NCBI GenBank assembly: GCA_019235715.1
Contig: JAFAKE010000051.1
Coordinates: forward strand, 24,052 to 88,051
From: Vulcanimicrobiota bacterium
GTDB lineage: Bacteria > Vulcanimicrobiota > Vulcanimicrobiia > Eremiobacterales > Eremiobacteraceae
DNA: 64,000 bases
Reading direction: 5' to 3'
Below are positions 25,854 through 34,075 of the stretch, in pieces (position 1 is the first letter of the stretch; the number at the start of each line of letters is the position of its first letter). The notes under the pieces are model-generated. The model was not told where the DNA came from, made no database searches, and saw only the letters and a program-made list of their open reading frames with translations. A program made the translations under genes and the position numbers.

Positions 25854-28259
25854 ATGCGGTACGCTTGGCCGGCGATGGTTCTTCACGCCGAGCATCCGAG
25901 CACGTCGCGCCTTGAGCGCGTCAACCGTTATTGGCGCGCGGCCAACTATCTCGGTGCGATTCAACTGTACCTACAGCACAACGCGCTCTTGCGCGAGCCG
26001 CTCGCGGCCCAGCACATCAAACCGCGGCTGCTCGGCCATTGGGGAACGGTACCCGGACTCAATCTCATCTACGCGCATCTCAACCGCCTGATCCTGGATA
26101 CGGGCGCGCGCGTCGTGCTTGTCGTGGGACCCGGACACGGAGCACCGGCGATCTACGCCAACCTCTTTCTCGAAGGCTCGCTTGCACAATTCTATCCGCA
26201 GTTCGAGCGCAACGGAAACGGCATCGCGCGGCTTGCGCGCTCCTTCTCGTGGCCCGGCGGATTGCCGAGTCACATCTCTCCGCTCACCCCCGGCGCGCTG
26301 CATGAAGGCGGAGAACTCGGCTACAGCGTCGGCCACGCATTCGGCGTCGCCTTTGACAATCCGGACACGATCGTCGCGTGCGTGGTCGGCGACGGCGAAG
26401 CGGAGACCGGCGCCCTCGCGGCAGGTTGGCAATCGAACAAGTTCCTAGATCCGTCAACGTCGGGAGCAGTGCTGCCTATCTTGCACCTCAACGGCTACAA
26501 ATTGTCCGGACCGTCGATCTTCGCGCGCATGAGCGGGCTCGAGCTGCACCAGTACTTCGTCGGATGCGGCTACGATATGCGACTGGTCGCGACGACCGAT
26601 CCGGCTGAAGCGCACCGCCAGCTGTGGAGCGCGATGAATTGGGCGTACGAACGCATCGCGACGTTGCAGCGCGACCACCGCGAACGGCGTGCCAGCGCGC
26701 CGCCGACGTGGCCGCTTATCGTGCTGCGCACCCCGAAGGGATGGACCGGTCCGCGCCAAGTCGACGGACGTCCGGTCGAGGGCACGTTTCACGCGCATCA
26801 GCTGCCGATCTCCGATCCGCGCAACAACTCCGCGCATCTGCAAGCGCTCGACGACTGGCTGCGCAGCTATAGACCAGAAGAACTCTTCGACGAGCGCGGC
26901 GCGCCCGCCGCAGATCTCCTCGCTACACTTCCTCCGGACGCGGCACGCATGGGCATGTCCGAAACAGCCAACGGCGGTGCGCCTGATGCTCCGCCGCTGC
27001 GGCTGCCGCGTATCGCGGCGCACGCGATCCAGGGCGAACAGCGCGGCGCGATCGATGCCGCCGCAACCCAGGTGCTCGGTGGGTACTTGCGCGACACGTT
27101 TCGTCTCAACGGCGAGGCGCGCAATTTCAGACTGACCTGCCCCGATGAGACGATGTCGAACAAGCTCGAGGCGGTCTTCGAGGCGACCGATCGCGCGTTC
27201 ATGTGGCCGCTGGTCGAAACCGATGAGTTCTTGGCGCAGGACGGCCGCGTACTCGAGATCCTCAGCGAAACGACGTGCGAAGGCTGGCTCGAGGGATACA
27301 CGCTCTCCGGACGCCACGGCATGTTCGCGTGCTACGAGGCGTTTGCGACCATCGTCGATTCGATGGCGGCGCAGCACGCGAAATGGCTCAAGGCGTCGGC
27401 CGACGTCGCGTGGCGGCGCGCCGTCCCGTCTCTCAACATCTTGCTCACCTCGCACGCCTGGCGCCAAGATCATAACGGCTACTCGCATCAAGGGCCGGGG
27501 TTCATCGACACGATCGCGAGCAAGAAAGCGACCGTCGTGCGCGTGTATCTGCCGCCGGATGCGAACTGCGTGCTCGAGGTCGCCGACCGCTGCCTGCGCA
27601 GCAAGTGCCGCGTCAATCTGATCATCGCGGCGAAACATGAAGCGCCGCTGTGGCTGAGCCCACAAGAAGCAGCAGAGCACTGCGAGCGCGGTGCGTCGTA
27701 CTGGAAATGGGCGAGCAACGACGACGGCGCGACCGACGTCGTGCTGGCGGCGGCCGGGGATGTGCCGACGCTCGAGACGATGGCTGCCGCCGCACTGCTG
27801 CGCACGTATGCGCCGGACATGCGCGTGCGCGTCGTCAACGTCGTCGACCTTTTCTCGCTGCCGACGCAGCCCGAGCACCCGCATGGACTGTCCGCCGCCG
27901 CATTCGACACGCTGTTCGGCACATCGGAGCCGGTGATCTTTGCATTTCACGGCTACCCGCGCTTGATCCACGAATTGATCCATCGCCGCCAGCAGCCGCA
28001 GCGCTTCCACGTGCACGGATACATCGAAGAGGGCACGACGACCACACCGTTCGACATGGTCGTGCGCAACAAGATGAGCCGCTATCATCTGGCGCTCGAC
28101 GCGCTGGCGCGCGCTCCCGGTGCCCGAGGGCGTTACGCCGCCGCACAACAGTACTGCGAGGAGCGCTTGGCCGCGCATAGCGCGTACATCGTCGAACATG
28201 GCGTCGATCTGCCCGAGGTGGCTGATTGGCGATGGCCGGATGCGCACGCCACGCGTTGA
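25854..28259 (+). CDS. xfp: Xylulose-5-phosphate/fructose-6-phosphate phosphoketolase
   Basis: Thiamine-pyrophosphate enzyme cleaving xylulose-5-P (and usually fructose-6-P) with phosphate to acetyl phosphate plus a triose or tetrose phosphate. The 801 residues include 'YWRAANYLGAIQLYLQ', 'LLGHWGTVPGLNLIYAHLNRL', 'GPGHGAPAIYANLFLEGS', TPP-binding 'VVGDGEAETGALAAGWQSNKF', 'HAWRQDHNGYSHQGPGFID' and 'HGYIEEGTTTTPFDM'. Full length. ATG 25854 is used; ATG 25875 would match the family N-terminus equally well. It overlaps the acetate kinase start by 20 nt. Confidence 0.95.
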   Translation: MRYAWPAMVLHAEHPSTSRLERVNRYWRAANYLGAIQLYLQHNALLREPLAAQHIKPRLLGHWGTVPGLNLIYAHLNRLILDTGARVVLVVGPGHGAPAIYANLFLEGSLAQFYPQFERNGNGIARLARSFSWPGGLPSHISPLTPGALHEGGELGYSVGHAFGVAFDNPDTIVACVVGDGEAETGALAAGWQSNKFLDPSTSGAVLPILHLNGYKLSGPSIFARMSGLELHQYFVGCGYDMRLVATTDPAEAHRQLWSAMNWAYERIATLQRDHRERRASAPPTWPLIVLRTPKGWTGPRQVDGRPVEGTFHAHQLPISDPRNNSAHLQALDDWLRSYRPEELFDERGAPAADLLATLPPDAARMGMSETANGGAPDAPPLRLPRIAAHAIQGEQRGAIDAAATQVLGGYLRDTFRLNGEARNFRLTCPDETMSNKLEAVFEATDRAFMWPLVETDEFLAQDGRVLEILSETTCEGWLEGYTLSGRHGMFACYEAFATIVDSMAAQHAKWLKASADVAWRRAVPSLNILLTSHAWRQDHNGYSHQGPGFIDTIASKKATVVRVYLPPDANCVLEVADRCLRSKCRVNLIIAAKHEAPLWLSPQEAAEHCERGASYWKWASNDDGATDVVLAAAGDVPTLETMAAAALLRTYAPDMRVRVVNVVDLFSLPTQPEHPHGLSAAAFDTLFGTSEPVIFAFHGYPRLIHELIHRRQQPQRFHVHGYIEEGTTTTPFDMVVRNKMSRYHLALDALARAPGARGRYAAAQQYCEERLAAHSAYIVEHGVDLPEVADWRWPDAHATR

Positions 28260-29490
28260 GGATAGCGCCGCAACGGCGTATCTCGCGTGCGACGCGGGGT
28301 CGAGCAGCTTCAAGGCCGCGTTGTACGAGATCGAACAGCCCGTGCCGCACGAGCCGCTCGAACCACGCTGGCAGGGCGAAATCGCGTGGACGCGTTTGCC
28401 AGGCAGCGCTGCGATCCGCTCGCAATGGCGCGGCCAACGCATCGTCGAGAGCACGCTGAATCTGGAAGAGCGCTTGTCGGCTCCCGAACGTCTGCTTTCG
28501 GCGCTTGGAACATCGGCGGATCGCCAATTCCGCATCGCCGTCTGCGCGCACCGCCTTGTGCACGCTGGGCAGCTTGAAACGTCGCCGCTGCGCGTGACCG
28601 CCGCGATCAAGCGCACGATCGCCGCGGCTGAAGCGCTGGCGCCCGAGCACAATGCGCTGACGCTTGCCGGCATCGATGCAGCCGAGCGCGCCCGGCCGCA
28701 GGCAATCCAGTACGTCGTCAGCGACTCTGCATATCATGCGGACATGCCGCTTGCCGCGTCGACGTACGGCGTACCGGCAGCCTGGCAAAAGATCTGGGGC
28801 ATTCGGCGGCTTGGGTTTCACGGCATCAGCCACGGATACAGCGCTGCACGTTGCGCGCACTTAGCCCACGCGCCGCTGCGCGCGCTCAAGGTCGTGACGT
28901 GCCACCTCGGCAACGGATGTTCGCTCGCCGCCACGTCAGCGGGCGCGAGCATCGACACGACGATGGGCTGGACGCCGATGGAAGGCCTCGTGATGGGCCA
29001 GCGCTCCGGCACTGTGGATCCGGGCATCGTGCTCTACCTAATCGAACGCGGCCGCTACGACGCAGCAGAACTGCGGCGCGTGCTCAACGATGAATCGGGA
29101 CTCAAAGGCATCTCGGGACTCTCAGGCGACATGCGCGAACTGCTCGACGCAGTCGCTGAGGGACACCCCAATGCGACGCTGGCATTCGATGTCTTCGTGC
29201 ACCGCGTGCGTGCCGGCATTGGTGCGATGGCCGCGAGCCTCGGCGGGCTCGATATCTTGTGCTTCACGGGCGGCATCGGCGAGCACGCGCACGAGGTGCG
29301 TCAAGCCGTCTGTTCAGGCCTTGAGTTCCTCGGCATCGAACTAGACGACGACCGCGACGCCGCCGCCGTGCCCGATTGCGTCGTCTCAAGAGAATCCTCG
29401 CGTGCGACGGTCTTCGTCATCCGCGCGCGCGAGACGTGGGAGATCGCGCGCCAATGCGCGATCGCGTTTGCTGACAAGGTTCTGCGCTGA
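28240..29490 (+). CDS. ackA: Acetate kinase
   Basis: Converts acetyl phosphate and ADP to acetate and ATP, completing the phosphoketolase route. The 416 residues contain a variant opening 'YLACDAGSSSFKAALYE' (usual N-AGSSS-K), 'FHGISHGYSAARCA', phosphate loop 'CHLGNGCSLAA', 'DTTMGWTPMEGLVMGQRSGTVDPGI' and 'FTGGIGEHAHEVRQ'. RSGTVDPG replaces the more usual RSGDxDPG. ATG 28240 lies within the end of xfp, consistent with coupled translation; the track's start at 28120 has no conserved sequence. Confidence 0.94.
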   Translation: MRTPRVEDSAATAYLACDAGSSSFKAALYEIEQPVPHEPLEPRWQGEIAWTRLPGSAAIRSQWRGQRIVESTLNLEERLSAPERLLSALGTSADRQFRIAVCAHRLVHAGQLETSPLRVTAAIKRTIAAAEALAPEHNALTLAGIDAAERARPQAIQYVVSDSAYHADMPLAASTYGVPAAWQKIWGIRRLGFHGISHGYSAARCAHLAHAPLRALKVVTCHLGNGCSLAATSAGASIDTTMGWTPMEGLVMGQRSGTVDPGIVLYLIERGRYDAAELRRVLNDESGLKGISGLSGDMRELLDAVAEGHPNATLAFDVFVHRVRAGIGAMAASLGGLDILCFTGGIGEHAHEVRQAVCSGLEFLGIELDDDRDAAAVPDCVVSRESSRATVFVIRARETWEIARQCAIAFADKVLR

Positions 29491-29514
29491 CGTGCGCAGG
29501 CGAGGAGACTGACT

Positions 29515-29970
29515 ATGCCTACGTTCCGCTCGCTGCTCGTGCCGGTCGACGGCTCGGAGCCATCTGATGCCGCAACCGACGTCGCCGTCACCCTTGCGGC
29601 CGACCAGAAAGCTTCCATCAGATTCGTCAACGTCGTCGAAACCGACAAGGTCCTGGCCTCGGTCATGCCCGGGCAAGGCTACGCCGATCCGGCGCCGGCG
29701 ATCGACGCGATGCGTACGGCCGGCGCCGACATGCTCAAGACAGCCGTGAGCAAAGCACAGGCCGCCGGCGTCAAGGCCGAGTCAAAGCTTCTTGAGGGAG
29801 ATTGCGTGTCGTGCATCGTGGCAGACGCGCAACCCGCGAACGTCGACCTCATCGTGATCGGCAGCCACGGACGCGGCGGTCTCACCCGCCTTGTGCTCGG
29901 TTCTGTCGCCGAGGGCGTGCTGCGCAACTGCTCCGTTCCAATGCTGATCGTCAAGGCGCCGAAGACGTAG
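29515..29970 (+). CDS. Universal stress protein (UspA family)
   Basis: A 151-residue Usp fold: 'RSLLVPVDGSEPSDAATDVAV' at the start and the ATP-binding signature 'GSHGRGGLTRLVLGSVAEGVLRNCSVPMLIV' (G-x2-G-x9-G-S) at the end. It follows acetate kinase by 24 nt, with GGAGA ahead of the ATG, and probably belongs to the same transcript. It is the last gene before a strong hairpin. The specific stress is unknown. Confidence 0.93.
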   Translation: MPTFRSLLVPVDGSEPSDAATDVAVTLAADQKASIRFVNVVETDKVLASVMPGQGYADPAPAIDAMRTAGADMLKTAVSKAQAAGVKAESKLLEGDCVSCIVADAQPANVDLIVIGSHGRGGLTRLVLGSVAEGVLRNCSVPMLIVKAPKT

Positions 29971-29988
29971 ATCGCCGGGTTGTAACGG

Positions 29989-30031
29989 CTCTCGGCTGCG
30001 CGCATCCCGCCAGGTTGCGCGCAGCCGAGAG
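29989..30031. terminator. Bidirectional hairpin between convergent genes
   Basis: CTCTCGGCTGCGCGC and GCGCGCAGCCGAGAG form a perfect 15-bp stem with a 13-nt loop in the 103-bp gap between the stress-protein gene and the convergent monohaem gene. No T run follows on either side, so it may act by stem strength or protect mRNA ends. Confidence 0.6.
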
Positions 30032-30073
30032 TGGTGCGCCGCGCCGTCCGGCGCAGCGGAGGTACGCTGACCC

Positions 30074-31261
30074 TTACCGGGAGAGGCCCTTCATGTTGCC
30101 GACCGTTGTGTTCCAAAGCAGCTGCGCACGCCATCCCGGCGCGGTCGAGCCGCTGACCATGTTGACCTCAGCGTTGAGCATCAACGCGTTCGCGTTGTTC
30201 GTCGCGACGTGTCGCGATAGCATCGCGCCGATGTCGATGTAGCCGTAGTGGTTGAGATCGCCGAGCGCGTCATAGGTCCCCTCGTATCGGGCGCCAAGCA
30301 TGACCTTGGATTCCAAGAACGGCTCGAAGACGTCAACCGTGTAACCGCCCGAGCTCACAGGACCGACGCCGGGGGCGGCGTTGTTATCGTGATTGGTCGC
30401 CCACATCGCGAACAGCCCAGGCCAGCCATGCTGCGGATCCATCTCGACATATGGCGTGATCGAGCTGTACTGATCGTAGGTGCCATCCGACAACGGCCAC
30501 GATCCAGTCGCGCCATAGACGCCCGCTTCGAAAGGCTTATCCGGACGCGCGTATGCGACGCGATATTGGAACGTCTTGTCGGTCGGCGTCGTGAAGTCGA
30601 AGGCGGTGTTAAGATCGCCGCCTGGTCCGCCGTATCCGGCTTCGACGATATATCCGGGCCGCACATAATTGAGTTTGGCGCCCCAGCGATTTGATTGCAG
30701 CTCCCACACATGCTCGCCGACGGTTATGTTCGGCGGCGCAAATGCTGACAACTCAAACCACATCGAGAACGGCGACGGCGCAGGAACTTCATATTTGCCA
30801 ACCGTGAGATGCGAGTCGCGGTGGAACAGATTGTTATATGTGAGCCACAACGTATCGGTGAACCCGGGTTCATTGCCCGACACGATCCATTGCTGCGCGT
30901 GCACGGTGATGTCGCTGCCGATATAGCCGGCGGCCTGGACGTTGAGATTGCCAAAGATCAATTTGCCGGGGAAGTCGGGGTTTTGCGTGTCGGTCGTCGC
31001 CGCTTCTTGCACCCACAGGGGGTTGACGCTGTGAATAACGCCCGGATCGAGCGACGCATAGCCGGTGCGCTGCACGTACCGGCCGTACGCGTTGAGCGCC
31101 GGTATGTTCTCATGGCATACTTCGCAATTAATGCCGTACGCTTGCGCGAACGGCGGCATCGCCTGCGTCGGCTTCATGCTTTCGATCACAAATGCGAGCG
31201 CAACGATGCTACTTACGACGAGGACCGTCGCCTTGACGGTCCCTCGCATAGCGGCGTTCAC
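30074..31261 (-). CDS. Exported monohaem cytochrome c with barrel-like C-terminal domain
   Basis: A 395-residue exported protein: an N-terminal hydrophobic signal ('ATVLVVSSIVALAFVIES'), then 'MPPFAQAYGINCEVCHENIPALNAYGRYVQRTGY' with one CxxCH haem site, then about 300 residues of alternating beta strands rich in Gly, Asn, Tyr and Trp. The 'FA..YG..C..CH...P.LN.YG' opening is known from outer-membrane porin-like cytochromes of environmental bacteria. The last residue is Arg, not the usual Phe. GTG 31261 overlaps the cupredoxin stop (GTGA). A link to electron transfer is inferred from the haem and neighbours. Confidence 0.72.
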   Translation of the reverse strand: MNAAMRGTVKATVLVVSSIVALAFVIESMKPTQAMPPFAQAYGINCEVCHENIPALNAYGRYVQRTGYASLDPGVIHSVNPLWVQEAATTDTQNPDFPGKLIFGNLNVQAAGYIGSDITVHAQQWIVSGNEPGFTDTLWLTYNNLFHRDSHLTVGKYEVPAPSPFSMWFELSAFAPPNITVGEHVWELQSNRWGAKLNYVRPGYIVEAGYGGPGGDLNTAFDFTTPTDKTFQYRVAYARPDKPFEAGVYGATGSWPLSDGTYDQYSSITPYVEMDPQHGWPGLFAMWATNHDNNAAPGVGPVSSGGYTVDVFEPFLESKVMLGARYEGTYDALGDLNHYGYIDIGAMLSRHVATNNANALMLNAEVNMVSGSTAPGWRAQLLWNTTVGNMKGLSR

Positions 31262-31614
31262 GCCTTGACCTCGACGGTCAGCGTCATGTCGCCGTGTCCT
31301 TGTCCGCACGGTATGCTGCAGTGGATGACGTACGTTCCCGCCTTCTTGGGCGTCACCGAAACGTCGACGAACTTGCCCGGCGCGATCGTCGTCTGTGGAA
31401 TCCCGAGGTCATCGGATTGGATGCCGTGGACGCCGCCACTGGAGGTGATATGCAGCACGGTCGTCTCCCCGACGTGCATCTCGATGGTGTTCGGAGTGAA
31501 CTTCCAGTTCGCGGCCACGACATCGACCGTCGGATGCGCCAGTGCCGGCGCCGCGAGCACAAGAACGGCCACGCCCGCAAGCGCGGCGGCGTACCGAGAA
31601 ATCGAAAGGGTCAT
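31258..31614 (-). CDS. Stand-alone cupredoxin with CuA-like motif
   Basis: A 118-residue exported copper protein. The signal peptide ('AALAGVAVLVLAAPALA') ends at 'HPTVDVVAANWKFTPNTIEM', and the copper site reads 'CSIPCGQGHGDM', i.e. C-x3-C-x3-H-x2-M as in oxidase subunit II CuA, with an upstream His in 'GGVHGIQ'. It lacks the membrane helix of subunit II. AGGAGG stands 9 nt before ATG 31614. It sits between the oxidase and the monohaem gene, so it may pass electrons between them; related stand-alone domains also occur in N2O and nitrosocyanin-like proteins. Confidence 0.83.
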   Translation of the reverse strand: MTLSISRYAAALAGVAVLVLAAPALAHPTVDVVAANWKFTPNTIEMHVGETTVLHITSSGGVHGIQSDDLGIPQTTIAPGKFVDVSVTPKKAGTYVIHCSIPCGQGHGDMTLTVEVKA

Positions 31615-31801
31615 AATTGCGTACCTCCTAGGCGACATTCTGTCAGCCCGGGACGGCGTTCGCATGATGGGGGCGTGAAGCGCGTCGGAAGGATTGTGAA
31701 GGCTGCTACTTATCGTGCAGCCGGGACAAGCCGGCGTAGCCGCCGGCCACTAGCTCGTACAGCGCACTACCACGAATTGCAGCGCGCCCACCCCGTGCGC
31801 G

Positions 31802-33430
31802 TCACCACGTGCGTAGGCCGGGCGCTCCATACGGATGCATCGCGATCAGCTCGTGCACCGGGCCGATGTATGCGAGAACCGCTAGCACGAGCGCCGCGCC
31901 CGCCCAGGCGGACAGACGATCGAACGCGGGCGGCGTCGGCATCGCTTCGGGTTCCGGCTCGGCGAAAGCGACCGGCTGGTCGTTCGGCTGAGCCGAGAAA
32001 CGTGTGCCGATCGCGACGGTCGCGAACATCAGAATGCTCAGGAACAAGATCGTGCCGCCGACGGCTGCCATGATCATCTCGGGCATCCATGCGTGTGCGG
32101 CCGCGACGCCTGCGTATGAGACGTCATCCGTGCGCCGCGGCGATCCCAGGATACCAGCCCAGTGCATCGCGGTCGACATAACGAGCATGCCGATGAACCA
32201 CGCCCAGGTCTGTGCAAGCGCCAGTTTTGGCGCCCACAACTTGCGGCCGGTCAGCGCGGGAACCAGCCAGTACGCGGCGCCGACGAACGTCAGCGCGACC
32301 GGCCCGCCGACGGTGACGTGGAAATGCCCGACGATCCACATCGTGTTGTGCACGAGCGTGTCGATGCTGTACGACGCGTTGACGATGCCGCCGGCACCGC
32401 CGAAGATGAACAACACCATCGCAAGCGCTGGCCCGCAGAACGCGGGATTGCTCCAGGGCAGCGAGCGGATGACGCCGATAAAACCGGGCTGGCCTTTGGC
32501 GCGCGCGGACATCTCGAACGACGCGAAGATCGCGAACGCCGTCATGATCGAAGGGATGACGACGCCGTAGGTCGTCATCGTGTGCACCCATTTCCAGCCT
32601 GCCGCGATACCGGGCTCCATGAACTCGTGATGCAATCCGACGGGCGTCGAGAGGATGAGCAGCAGCAGAAACGCGAGGCGCGTCAGGCCATCGCTGAACA
32701 CCTTGCCGCCATAGAACACGGGCACGACGTTGTACCAGATCAGATACGCGCCCATGATCCAGAAGTACACGAGCGGGTGTCCGAAATACCAGAAGAGCAT
32801 GCGCGTCATCATGACGTCGACGGTCGGCACCCAGTTGAGCGACCACGGAATGAGGTAGAAGAGCATTTCTATCGCGACCCCGATCGTCGCAATCGTCCAC
32901 ATGATGAACGTGCACGCCGCCCCGTGCACCACGAGCGGCAGCTTCATGCCCGGTTGCGTGCGCCGGAAATAGACGACGTTCTCCAGGATCTCTGCGAGCA
33001 CGAACCACGTCGCGACGACGAGCAGCGTCGCGCCGATGTAGAACGCCGGGTGCGCTTTGAGCGGCGCATAAAACGTGTAGAGCACCGACGCGTTGCCCGA
33101 CAGGATCGCCCACGTCGCCATGAGCGTGCCGAACAGCATCACAAAAAATCCGGACCAGCCGAGGCGCAGCGAGCGCTCGCGCGGCACAGCCCTGTAGACC
33201 ATGAACAGCGACAAGCCGCAGATGAAGAACGTCGTGAACACGATCGCCATGAGCACGCCATGCGCCGTCAACATGCGATAGTAATCGAACCAACCTGGAG
33301 CGACGAACGCCTTGGCGCGAGAGTAGGATTGCAGCAGTCCGAAGATCGCGCCGACCACCAACGCGCCCGTCGCGGTATAGACGTAGGCGAGCGGCAGGCG
33401 GTTCTCGCGTTCGACTTGTGCCAGCGCCAC
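31802..33430 (-). CDS. B-family (ba3-like) cytochrome c oxidase subunit I
   Basis: Catalytic haem-copper subunit reducing oxygen to water in the cytoplasmic membrane. The 542 residues have about 13 helices, a low-spin haem His in 'MLTAHGVLMAIVFTT', CuB His and cross-linked Tyr in 'FWYFGHPLVYFWIM', 'PVGLHHEF', and the haem pair in 'MWIVGHFHVTVGG'. The 'FGHPLVYFW' and 'ILEN...FRRT' patterns are those of ba3-like (B-family) oxidases. GTG start, 4 nt after subunit II. No haem-synthesis or assembly gene is alongside. Confidence 0.94.
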   Translation of the reverse strand: MALAQVERENRLPLAYVYTATGALVVGAIFGLLQSYSRAKAFVAPGWFDYYRMLTAHGVLMAIVFTTFFICGLSLFMVYRAVPRERSLRLGWSGFFVMLFGTLMATWAILSGNASVLYTFYAPLKAHPAFYIGATLLVVATWFVLAEILENVVYFRRTQPGMKLPLVVHGAACTFIMWTIATIGVAIEMLFYLIPWSLNWVPTVDVMMTRMLFWYFGHPLVYFWIMGAYLIWYNVVPVFYGGKVFSDGLTRLAFLLLLILSTPVGLHHEFMEPGIAAGWKWVHTMTTYGVVIPSIMTAFAIFASFEMSARAKGQPGFIGVIRSLPWSNPAFCGPALAMVLFIFGGAGGIVNASYSIDTLVHNTMWIVGHFHVTVGGPVALTFVGAAYWLVPALTGRKLWAPKLALAQTWAWFIGMLVMSTAMHWAGILGSPRRTDDVSYAGVAAAHAWMPEMIMAAVGGTILFLSILMFATVAIGTRFSAQPNDQPVAFAEPEPEAMPTPPAFDRLSAWAGAALVLAVLAYIGPVHELIAMHPYGAPGLRTW

Positions 33431-33434
33431 CGTG

Positions 33435-33908
33435 TTATTGGACCTCGATCGTGCCGTACATATAATGATGCTCGCGCCCGCAATACTCGTTGCACAGCAG
33501 CAGATGCTCGCCCGGCGTGCGGAAGACGTGCGTCGCGGAGCTCACCCAGCCCGGCACGACCATCATATTGACGTCGGTGTTCGTGATGAAAAAGCCGTGC
33601 ACGACGTCGGGGCTGGTGACGAAGAACGTGACGTTGGCGCCGGCAGGGACGCTGATCAGCGGCGGCCTGAACGCGGGATAGCGCGCGACGACATAGACCT
33701 CATACTCTTTGTCGCCCACCTTGCGTACGCCGGGGTTGTCAAAGGGCGGGGTTTGCGCGACTTTGGCCGGATCGATCGTTTGGATGTGGCTGGGCGGAAT
33801 GATGCCCTCGCTGATGGCGGCGGTGGCCAGCACGCCGAGAAATAGCACGAGCGCCACGATGCCGAACGTCATCCAAATGCGCTCGACGCGATTGATGTGC
33901 ACGCTCAC
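33435..33908 (-). CDS. Cytochrome c oxidase subunit II (CuA)
   Basis: A 157-residue subunit with one membrane helix ('MTFGIVALVLFLGVLATAAI') and an external cupredoxin domain. CuA ligands are visible: His in 'DVVHGFFI' and 'CNEYCGREHHYM' (C-x3-C-x3-H-x2-M). It accepts electrons from cytochrome c or a copper protein for subunit I. The true start is GTG 33908, which overlaps the stop of a small upstream gene by GTGA; the track's 34040 start is out of place. Short length is normal for B-family oxidases. Confidence 0.92.
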   Translation of the reverse strand: MSVHINRVERIWMTFGIVALVLFLGVLATAAISEGIIPPSHIQTIDPAKVAQTPPFDNPGVRKVGDKEYEVYVVARYPAFRPPLISVPAGANVTFFVTSPDVVHGFFITNTDVNMMVVPGWVSSATHVFRTPGEHLLLCNEYCGREHHYMYGTIEVQ

Positions 33909-34024
33909 CACCTGCTCGTCATGAGGGCGAACATCGCCACCCAGACGGCGACCAGAAACACACCGAGGATGGTCACGAACAGGGCAGTCGCGGGAAGCGG
34001 CTGGTCTTTGCGATCGTCGCTCAC
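33905..34024 (-). CDS. Cytochrome c oxidase subunit IIa (single-helix, 39 aa)
   Basis: A 39-residue ORF missed by the track. It reads a polar head ('SDDRKDQPLPATA'), one hydrophobic helix ('LFVTILGVFLVAVWVAMFALM') and a short basic end. Size, topology and position directly before subunit II fit the CoxIIa family, the third subunit of ba3-type oxidases, which supplies the helix missing from their subunit II. GTG start at 34024; the stop overlaps the subunit II start (GTGA). The ribosome site is weak. It is the first gene of the oxidase operon. Confidence 0.82.
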   Translation of the reverse strand: MSDDRKDQPLPATALFVTILGVFLVAVWVAMFALMTSRW

Positions 34025-34075
34025 AGGCCCATCGTAACAACGGGTCGGCGAGAAGCGTGTGAAGATTCTTTGAAC

